In this document: piece after piece, positions 21,101 to 26,210 of the stretch | How positions within the stretch are numbered: position 1 is the stretch's first letter | Layout: every line of letters starts with the position of its first letter | Translations under genes and position numbers: made by a program | DNA from: CAILDB01 sp049695975 | GTDB lineage: Bacteria; Patescibacteriota; Minisyncoccia; Phycocordibacterales; GWA1-40-21 | Reading direction: 5' to 3' | NCBI GenBank assembly: GCA_049695975.1 | Contig: JBAVTE010000004.1 | Location: 1 to 26,210, forward strand | Length of the DNA stretch: 26,210 nucleotides | Notes under the pieces: model-generated | The model's database searches: none | What the model saw: the letters and a program-made list of their open reading frames with translations, nothing else | What the model was told of the DNA's origin: nothing

Positions 21101-23266
21101 ATGACCATGAATCCAGATCTGTTAATTGAGAAAAATTTCCGTCTAAATGAAATACAAAAAGTGGCTTTGAAAAAACTGGGGATTAAAACTGTGGAAGATC
21201 TACTATACCACTTCCCTACAAGATATGGTGATGTTTCAAAAATGCAAAATATTGGAAGCCTAAAAGCTGGCGATGATGCAGTAATTTTTGGTAAAATTTC
21301 CGGATTGAAAACAGGCAAAGCTTTTATAAAAAGAACGCCCATCGCTGAAGCAATAATAGAAGATGAAACAGGAAAAATAAAAACTGTCTGGTTTCATCAG
21401 CCATATATTGCAAAAATGATACATGAAGACGCATTTGTGCGGGCCGAGGGAAAAGTCTCAGAAAGAAAAGGCATTTTGGGAATGATGAATCCAAAAATAG
21501 AGACTGTGCTTAAAATCCCGATAGGAGTCGGCGATTCCCTCTTTGGTCGAGATGGTGAAAAGCATTCGCTCTATCCTGTCTATCCAGAGAGTCGAGGACT
21601 CTCATCAAATTGGATATACTATTCAATACAAAAAATATTTAATTCAGGAATATTGGATTCAATAAAAGACCCTATTCCAGAATATATCTTAAATACTTAC
21701 AATCTACCAAGCTTGAAAACCGCAATGATTTGGATTCATTCTCCACAAAAAGAAACCGATGCGACTTCGGCAAGAAAAAGATTTGCTTTTGAAGAAGTTT
21801 TTTTCATACAGCTTGAAAGACACCGAGATAGAATAGAATGGCATAAAAATCCATCTTTTATCATAAAAACACCAAGAGAAGATATAGAAAATTTTATAAA
21901 AAGATTTCCTTTTGAGGCTACAGAAGCACAAGAAAAAGCAATTTTTGAAATTTTTGAAGATTTTAGAAAAGGATACGGTATGGCGCGACTTCTCGAGGGT
22001 GATGTCGGTTCTGGTAAGACAGCTGTGGCAGCGACTACGGCTTTCGGAGTAGTGACCACGAGACCTGATGGGAAAAATTATGGAAATTTGCAGGTAGCAT
22101 ATATGGCCCCTACAGAAATATTGGCAAAACAACATTTTGAATCATTTATAAAATATTTTACATATCTTGGCGTAAGCGTGGGACTCATTACTGGAAGTGG
22201 TTGCAAAAAGTTTCCATCAAAAGTAAATCCAAAAGGTGCGACAGATATTTCGAGAACTCAACTTCTAAAATGGGTAGAAAATGGCGAAATTCCTATCTTG
22301 ATAGGCACACATGCCCTCATACAAAAAAGTGTTAAATTTAAAAACCTTGCATACACTATCATTGACGAACAACACAGATTTGGTACAGCCCAAAGACAAA
22401 AATTGACCAAAAAAGAAGGCCTAATGCCACACTTACTTTCAATGACAGCGACTCCAATCCCCCGCACTCTTGCACTTACTATTTATGGTGACTTGGATCT
22501 GACATTACTTGACCAAATGCCACCAGGAAGAAAGCAGATTGTCACTGAAGTTGTCTTTCCAAAAGACAGAGAAAAAATTTATGAAAAAGTCCGTGAAGAA
22601 TTGAAATCTGGAAGACAGGTATATATCATTTGTCCTAGGATCAATGAGCCGGATCCCGACAAAGAAATGGCGGTAAATGCAAAGTCGGTCACGGAAGAAG
22701 CCAAACGACTAAAAAAAGATGTTTTTCAAGAATATGAAATTGGCGTTTTGCACAGCAAAATGAAGCCATCAGAAAAAGACAAAATAATGGCGGATTTTTC
22801 CGAAGGAAAAATCCGCCTCCTCGTCGCCACCTCTGTGATAGAAGTAGGAGTCAATGTTCCGAACGCCACAAATATAATCATAGAAGGTGCAGAAAGGTTT
22901 GGACTTGCTCAGCTTCACCAGCTTCGAGGAAGAGTTTTGAGAAGCAATCATCAGGCATATTGTTACATTTTTGCCGAAACAAAATCGGAGAAAACAGTAG
23001 AAAGGATGAAAGCCCTCGTGACAGCAAAAAACGGTTTTGAGCTTGCCGAGCTTGATCTGAAATTCCGTGGCTCAGGTGCACTTTCTGGTACCAAACAATG
23101 GGGCATCACAGACATTGGCATGGAAGCAATTAAAAATATTAAAATGGTAGAGGCAGCCCGCGCCGAGGCAATGAAAATGCTCGAGAAGGACGAAACTTTC
23201 TCAAAACACCCTCTTATAAAAGAAGCTCTCTCTCGCAGAAAAAAAGAAGAAATCCATTTTGAGTAA
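21101..23266 (+). CDS. recG: ATP-dependent DNA helicase RecG
   Basis: A 721-residue superfamily 2 helicase that reverses stalled forks and moves branched DNA. The N-terminal wedge/OB domain (about 50-140) is followed by the helicase core: Walker A GDVGSGKT (300-307), motif II DEQHRFG (422-428, the RecG form), motif III MTATPIPRTLALTIYGDLDL, then the second lobe with GVLHSKM, VATSVIEVGVNVPNAT and QLHQLRGRVLRS. The RecG-specific C-terminus ELDLKFRGSGALSGTKQWG is intact. The ATG at 21107 may be the real start, as promoter spacing points there. Alone on its strand, followed by tRNA-Ile after 39 bp. Confidence 0.97.
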   Translation: MTMNPDLLIEKNFRLNEIQKVALKKLGIKTVEDLLYHFPTRYGDVSKMQNIGSLKAGDDAVIFGKISGLKTGKAFIKRTPIAEAIIEDETGKIKTVWFHQPYIAKMIHEDAFVRAEGKVSERKGILGMMNPKIETVLKIPIGVGDSLFGRDGEKHSLYPVYPESRGLSSNWIYYSIQKIFNSGILDSIKDPIPEYILNTYNLPSLKTAMIWIHSPQKETDATSARKRFAFEEVFFIQLERHRDRIEWHKNPSFIIKTPREDIENFIKRFPFEATEAQEKAIFEIFEDFRKGYGMARLLEGDVGSGKTAVAATTAFGVVTTRPDGKNYGNLQVAYMAPTEILAKQHFESFIKYFTYLGVSVGLITGSGCKKFPSKVNPKGATDISRTQLLKWVENGEIPILIGTHALIQKSVKFKNLAYTIIDEQHRFGTAQRQKLTKKEGLMPHLLSMTATPIPRTLALTIYGDLDLTLLDQMPPGRKQIVTEVVFPKDREKIYEKVREELKSGRQVYIICPRINEPDPDKEMAVNAKSVTEEAKRLKKDVFQEYEIGVLHSKMKPSEKDKIMADFSEGKIRLLVATSVIEVGVNVPNATNIIIEGAERFGLAQLHQLRGRVLRSNHQAYCYIFAETKSEKTVERMKALVTAKNGFELAELDLKFRGSGALSGTKQWGITDIGMEAIKNIKMVEAARAEAMKMLEKDETFSKHPLIKEALSRRKKEEIHFE

Positions 23267-23270
23267 AAAG

Positions 23271-23299
23271 TTGCGAAAACTGATATTTTGAGTTAATAT
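23271..23299 (+). promoter_or_regulatory. Promoter of tRNA-Ile(UAU)
   Basis: TTGCGA (23271-23276), a 17-bp spacer and TAATAT (23294-23299), followed by the tRNA six bases later. It begins four bases after the recG stop. Confidence 0.5.
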
Positions 23300-23305
23300 C
23301 TAAAA

Positions 23306-23378
23306 GCGCGCTTAGCTCAGTTGGTAGAGCGGTCGACTTATACTCGACTGGTCGTGGGTTCGAGTCCCTCAGCGCGCA
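23306..23378 (+). tRNA. tRNA-Ile(UAU)
   Basis: A 73-nt cloverleaf with acceptor GCGCGCT/AGCGCGC, D-arm GCTC/GAGC with GG in the loop, anticodon stem GTCGA/TCGAC, loop CTTATAC (anticodon TAT), T-arm GTGGG/CCCTC with loop TTCGAGT and discriminator A. Position 50-64 in the T-stem is a T-T mismatch. UAU reads AUA codons directly. Most bacteria use a CAU tRNA modified to lysidine for AUA, so this is the less common solution. CCA is not encoded. Confidence 0.92.
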
Positions 23379-23387
23379 CAATTTTAG

Positions 23388-23409
23388 AAAACTGCTTTGC
23401 AGTTTTTTT
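23388..23409 (+). terminator. Hairpin and T-run after tRNA-Ile
   Basis: AAAACTGC-TTT-GCAGTTTT followed by more T gives an 8-bp hairpin with a seven-T run, located between the tRNA and the anti-tRNA arm. It may terminate most tRNA transcripts, leaving the tail element to read-through. In copy A the same place has a CGCAGT-GAAA-ACTGCG hairpin without a T-run. Confidence 0.55.
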
Positions 23410-23517
23410 GTGCGCGCTGAGGGACTCGAAAGACGGAAGTAATTTTTGTAGCAACAAAAATTACTGAGTCGGGGTCGCGACTTTTTCTGAGCGACGGCGA
23501 TGAAAAAAGTTGTGACC
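23408..23517 (+). ncRNA. tRNA-tail element, copy B (anti-tRNA-Ile arm plus two-hairpin scaffold)
   Basis: 23408-23430 is the perfect 23-nt reverse complement of 23359-23381, that is tRNA-Ile from the T-loop TTC to three bases beyond its 3' end. The scaffold follows: AAAGACGG, hairpin 1 (23438-23465, 12 bp, loop AGCA), GAGTCGGGGTCGC, hairpin 2 (23473-23517, about 15 bp with one bulge, loop holding GCGACGGCGA), closing TGTGACC. From GAAAGACGG to GTGACC it is 90 nt against 89 nt in copy A. Stems differ in sequence but keep pairing; loops and linkers are conserved. G-U pairs in hairpin 2 point to the plus strand as RNA. It ends 19 bases before the stop of the convergent HTH/LAGLIDADG-like gene. 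Confidence 0.75.
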
Positions 23518-23536
23518 GAGCACTTTGTACACACAA

Positions 23537-24196
23537 TTAAATAACTTGCCTCAAATACTTTAATGACTGGGTAATGTACTCTTTTATATCTCTGTTACAT
23601 ATTCTTACATTGCAAGTTCCCTTTCCAAACCCATTTTTATATGTCAATCCTGTTAATTTTGAATTTTTTATATATGGCTTTTTAAACTGATTTATAGGTA
23701 TTTTAAGTTCCTTTACCCAAAATTCTGTTAAACTTTTTATATCCATATCCTTATAAAGATGTAAAAGAATACTCAAATCTGATTTCTTAATATTAAAAAA
23801 AGTTGTTATCCATTTAATAAAAATCTTAACCATTATAGGGTCTGTATTAGTAAAAGCGGTTACATATCTGTCTGACTTACTTCCCTCTCCCCAATAAAGA
23901 AATAACCCCACCAAAAATAATTCCCTTTTACTTAATTTTCCAATATCTTGAGAAACTTTTCCATAGACCAACCTTAAACGGTCTTCTCGTTTCTTCATTT
24001 TTGTATTTCTACATCTTTCAATTCTCATTGGGCTAAAATCTCTAAGTTCCCTTATCCTTTTTTCAGAAAGTGGCATGCTAGAAAGCCATCCACTCAAGGT
24101 ACTTTTACTTATACCAAGCTTATTTTTAATCTGACTATAACTCATTCCTTTCTTTCTAAGAATAATTGCTTTATTTTTATCTTTTATTCTATTCAT
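23537..24196 (-). CDS. HTH plus LAGLIDADG-like putative homing endonuclease
   Basis: A 219-residue protein. Residues 1-45 form a resolvase/MerR-like helix-turn-helix (IILRKKGMSYSQIKNKLGIS then KSTLSGWL). A basic linker follows (RCRNTKMKKREDRLR). From about 88 on, LSKRELFLVGLFLYWGEGSK with FTNTDPIMVKIFIKWI looks like a diverged LAGLIDADG helix and its first strands: G-L-x-LYWGEGSK in place of G-L-x-DADG, keeping an acidic residue. C-terminal GTCNVRICNRDIKEYI would be the end of such a fold. I assign it as a putative site-specific endonuclease or DNA-binding regulator with moderate confidence. It converges on tRNA-Ile and its tail element. Confidence 0.6.
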   Translation of the reverse strand: MNRIKDKNKAIILRKKGMSYSQIKNKLGISKSTLSGWLSSMPLSEKRIRELRDFSPMRIERCRNTKMKKREDRLRLVYGKVSQDIGKLSKRELFLVGLFLYWGEGSKSDRYVTAFTNTDPIMVKIFIKWITTFFNIKKSDLSILLHLYKDMDIKSLTEFWVKELKIPINQFKKPYIKNSKLTGLTYKNGFGKGTCNVRICNRDIKEYITQSLKYLRQVI

Positions 24197-24222
24197 ATTT
24201 TACTGAACTACTGAGTAGTAGT

Positions 24223-24238
24223 TGATATGATCATATCA
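24223..24238. promoter_or_regulatory. 16-bp palindrome in the promoter of the HTH/LAGLIDADG-like gene
   Basis: TGATATGATCATATCA is a perfect palindrome and contains a TGA-TATGAT extended -10-like box on the minus strand, about 27 bases before the gene. A second, shorter inverted repeat (ACTAC/GTAGT) lies between it and the ATG. Fits an operator for autoregulation by the HTH protein. Confidence 0.4.
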
Positions 24239-24257
24239 CTGACATTCATAATACACA

Positions 24258-24300
24258 AGTCTAAAAAATCCCCCGCCATAAGCGGGGGATTTTTTAGACT
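24258..24300 (-). terminator. Strong intrinsic terminator
   Basis: A 19-bp perfect stem (24258-24276 with 24282-24300) with a 5-nt loop. The inner GC block CCCCCGC/GCGGGGG is flanked by A6/T6. It follows the stop of the repetitive surface-protein gene on the minus strand and separates it from the HTH/LAGLIDADG-like gene. Confidence 0.85.
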
Positions 24301-24321
24301 AAATGGTTTTTCCCCTATCTC

Positions 24322-26210
24322 CTACTGCCCCGTAGTAGTAGCTGGGGGCATGACCACGCTTGTGGTTGCAACACAATCAAATTTGTACTGAGCATTACCA
24401 TCTCCTGTTCCCACAGCAGAACCACTAATATTTTTTGCCCCGACGGTTGTATATATTTTTGACATTTGTGATGACCCAGAGACAATTAGTCCAGTAGCCG
24501 GAATCTCATCACCACTCCATGAAGTATTTGTAACCGAAAATGAAGGTACCGAAGCAGTATTTACTGACCAAGTAACTGGCTGATTTAAATAAACTACATT
24601 TTTTGCTACGCCCCCTTGAGTCAAAGAGCAATTAGTATTGGCTGTAGTATATTGTGAAACTGTCAGAGGACTACAGTCCATTGTGGTAGTTTTGTAATAC
24701 GGCGAAGGATTGGAACCAGAAGAAACTCTTAGAGAAGCATCTTTTGGTCCGATTGAAGAATATTTTGTTGTAGTAGCTGAATTTGTTCCGCCTACTGTTC
24801 CACCCCAGACATATGAATATGGTGATGATCCTCCCTCAAAAGTACCCGGCACTATCTTCCAAGTTATCTGAGAATTAATACCAATCGAACCTAAAATCCG
24901 GTTTCCATTTTTATCATATGGAGCGCAAGAGAATGTGATTGGTGCCGGACAAACATCTGTAGAAGTAGCAGAATTAGAATAATTTGAAATTCCTGTGCTA
25001 TATGAGCTATTATACCCCTGAACTTTGTATCTATAAGATGTATTCGCTGAAACAGAATCCATTTTCGTAGTTGTTCCCACAACATCTGACATACGGGGTA
25101 AAACCTCGTCAACTCCGTTTGGACCAAGATATCTAAAAATATGATAACCAGTCATTCCCGAAACAGCTTTCCAACTCACTTGAATTTTTCCATCACATAA
25201 GCCAGTTGCAACCGGAGTACTTACTGTCGGATTTTCACCCCCGCAACAAGGAGGAAGAGCGTTGACTGTCGCTGTACAACTAATTGGTACTGTTTGACTA
25301 TTGGAAGTGACCGTTCCAGAAAAAGTTTTTGTGCCTTCTGAATTATAAGTGCTATTCACAGAATATGAAGGTAAACTATAATTAGCAGGAAGACTCCACG
25401 ATGAAACTCCGTCCGAACCAGAACCAGAATATGATCCGTTACCACCTGCCAAGCTAATTGTCCATGTAGTCTGTGATCCTATATTAACTAGATTTGGACT
25501 TGCAGAACATGAAGCAGAAAAACCAGGCCAACTTCTGGTCGCTGTACAGGTTCCTGAGTCAGAGTGTCCGGAACCAACACCTATACATGTCCATGACTGA
25601 GAAGTACCGGGTGAGGGAAAAGCGCCATTATTAGAAGAACCAGAATTACATTGAGCACCAGAATAACCTGTTTCAGTATTGGCATATGACCTCGCGGCAG
25701 GACCACAGACACCGTTTATTGGGTTTTTATATGCAGTACATGTAGGTGATGAACATCCTGTACCAGCACATGAACAAGTCCATGACTGAGAACTACCGGG
25801 TGAGGGAAAAGCGCCATTATTAGAAGAACCAGAATTACATTGAGCACCAGAATAAGCCGTTTCAGTACTTGCATATGTCCTCGTAGCAGGACCACAAGCA
25901 CCGTTTACCACGGGCTGTTTATATGCAGAACATGTGGGGGCCGAACATCCGGTACCTTGACATGAACATGTCCATGACTGAGTGGTGCCCGGAGCGGGAA
26001 AGGCCCCATTATTAGAAGAACCAGAATTACATTGAGCACCAGAATAAGCTGTTTCAGTATTGGTATATGACCTCGCGGCAGGACCACACGCACCATTCAT
26101 AAAAATATTCATAGGTTGGTAAAAGTAGGCTGTATGACTACTTTCACCGCTTTCAACCTTGGCAGCAAAATCAAATTTTTGTGGTCCGGGGGTGGGGGGA
26201 ACAGTATAGT
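24322..26210 (-). CDS. Large repetitive cell-surface or secreted protein, N-terminus outside the window
   Basis: The frame is open to the window edge, so the first ATG at 26112 is internal; 32 more codons (including VPPTPGPQKFDFAAKVESGE) lie upstream. Parts in order: three near-identical repeats of about 63 residues with CGPAARSY, ETAYSGAQCNSGSSNNGAFP and SWTCSC-x-GTGC (six Cys or more each); an Ig/PKD-like segment (about 197-287); a fibronectin type III-like domain (about 290-390, IQVSWKAVSGMTGYHIFRY and SYRYKVQGYNSS); two more PKD-like segments to the end. There are almost no Lys/Arg clusters and no C-terminal anchor. The composition (Ser, Thr, Gly, Asn, Cys) fits an exported, disulfide-linked adhesin-type protein. 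No enzyme motif seen. Confidence 0.8.
   Translation of the reverse strand, partial: YTVPPTPGPQKFDFAAKVESGESSHTAYFYQPMNIFMNGACGPAARSYTNTETAYSGAQCNSGSSNNGAFPAPGTTQSWTCSCQGTGCSAPTCSAYKQPVVNGACGPATRTYASTETAYSGAQCNSGSSNNGAFPSPGSSQSWTCSCAGTGCSSPTCTAYKNPINGVCGPAARSYANTETGYSGAQCNSGSSNNGAFPSPGTSQSWTCIGVGSGHSDSGTCTATRSWPGFSASCSASPNLVNIGSQTTWTISLAGGNGSYSGSGSDGVSSWSLPANYSLPSYSVNSTYNSEGTKTFSGTVTSNSQTVPISCTATVNALPPCCGGENPTVSTPVATGLCDGKIQVSWKAVSGMTGYHIFRYLGPNGVDEVLPRMSDVVGTTTKMDSVSANTSYRYKVQGYNSSYSTGISNYSNSATSTDVCPAPITFSCAPYDKNGNRILGSIGINSQITWKIVPGTFEGGSSPYSYVWGGTVGGTNSATTTKYSSIGPKDASLRVSSGSNPSPYYKTTTMDCSPLTVSQYTTANTNCSLTQGGVAKNVVYLNQPVTWSVNTASVPSFSVTNTSWSGDEIPATGLIVSGSSQMSKIYTTVGAKNISGSAVGTGDGNAQYKFDCVATTSVVMPPATTTGQ
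25528..26097 (-). repeat. Three tandem repeats of about 190 bp in the surface-protein gene
   Basis: Units are about 26097-25906, 25905-25717 and 25716-25528. DNA identity is high in the middle of each unit, around the codons for AQCNSGSSNNGAFP, and drops at the end of the third unit, where the CSC-GTGC block changes to IGVGSGHSDSGTC. Such arrays change length by recombination. Confidence 0.8.

Noticed and set aside
20980..21342. Minus-strand ORF over the family-2 hairpin and the recG start
   Set aside because: It overlaps the start of recG and its peptide comes from the repeat itself.
19471..23517. Tail elements as IscB/TnpB omega-RNA or Cas9-type guide RNA
   Set aside because: The guide-scaffold layout is similar, but no RuvC/HNH nuclease gene is in the window and the scaffold motifs do not match any guide RNA I know. 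Kept only as an analogy.
23214..23534. A 106-residue minus-strand ORF across tRNA-Ile and its tail, with a DSNPRP-type segment
   Set aside because: It is the antisense of a tRNA; DSNPRP-type peptides are a well-known false-gene pattern from tRNA complements. The RNA structure and G-U pairs support the plus strand.
24223..24238. Palindrome as an insertion-sequence end
   Set aside because: No partner copy or transposase nearby; position on a -10-like box suits an operator better.
25528..26097. Regular repeats considered as a CRISPR array
   Set aside because: Units of about 190 bp keep a reading frame and encode a protein repeat; no short repeat-spacer pattern and no cas genes.

Overview
The window looks like a chromosomal piece of a Candidate Phyla Radiation (Patescibacteria) bacterium, probably of the Parcubacteria/Nomurabacteria type. 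The basis is AT-rich DNA, compact genes, a complete type IV pilus assembly set with no secretin (PilQ) gene, small divergent versions of housekeeping enzymes, tRNAs without encoded CCA, a group I intron in a tRNA and LAGLIDADG-type endonucleases. TGA is used as an ordinary stop (for example at 7411-7413), so the recoded-UGA lineages are excluded. The lineage is an inference from gene style, not from a marker phylogeny.

Layout. 1-2209: the tail of a DDE transposase, a Na/Pi-cotransporter-like gene, then a minus-strand tRNA cluster (initiator Met, Met, Asp). tRNA-Asp is split by a 207-nt group I intron, and a truncated LAGLIDADG endonuclease frame lies between tRNA-Met and tRNA-Asp. 2254-18577: a long minus-strand run read from pilM downwards: pilM, pilN-, pilO- and pilP-like genes, pilB, a lone receiver-domain protein, pilT, pilC, the major pilin, a minor pilin, the prepilin peptidase, four more pilin-like genes, then ligA, gatC, gatA and a membrane HEPN-like protein. 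18622-19284: divergent comF-like gene. 19361-20950: tRNA-Ser with a structured downstream tail, a 32-residue basic ORF, a CxxC-x17-CxxC protein and an MgtC-like protein. 21101-24196: recG, tRNA-Ile(UAU) with a second copy of the tail, and a convergent HTH plus LAGLIDADG-like gene. 24322-26210: the C-terminal part of a large repetitive secreted or surface protein.

Working together: PilB and PilT (motors), PilC (platform), PilM/N/O/P-like (alignment complex), the prepilin peptidase and the pilins form one envelope machine, probably used for attachment to or DNA uptake from other cells; ComF and RecG fit a DNA uptake and recombination theme. The receiver protein sits between the two motor genes and could control extension against retraction.

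Most unusual: two tRNAs (Ser-GCU, Ile-UAU) are each followed by a related structured element. Its 5' part is the reverse complement of that tRNA's own 3' end (T-loop to discriminator), and its 3' part is a ~90-nt scaffold of two hairpins whose stems differ in sequence but keep their pairing, while loop and linker motifs are nearly identical. One copy abuts the HTH/LAGLIDADG-like gene. I do not recognise this element. Further points are promoters whose -10 box lies exactly six bases before ATG (leaderless transcripts), GC-rich palindromes found both between genes and inside ligA, and a 78-bp in-frame palindromic segment in a prepilin leader.
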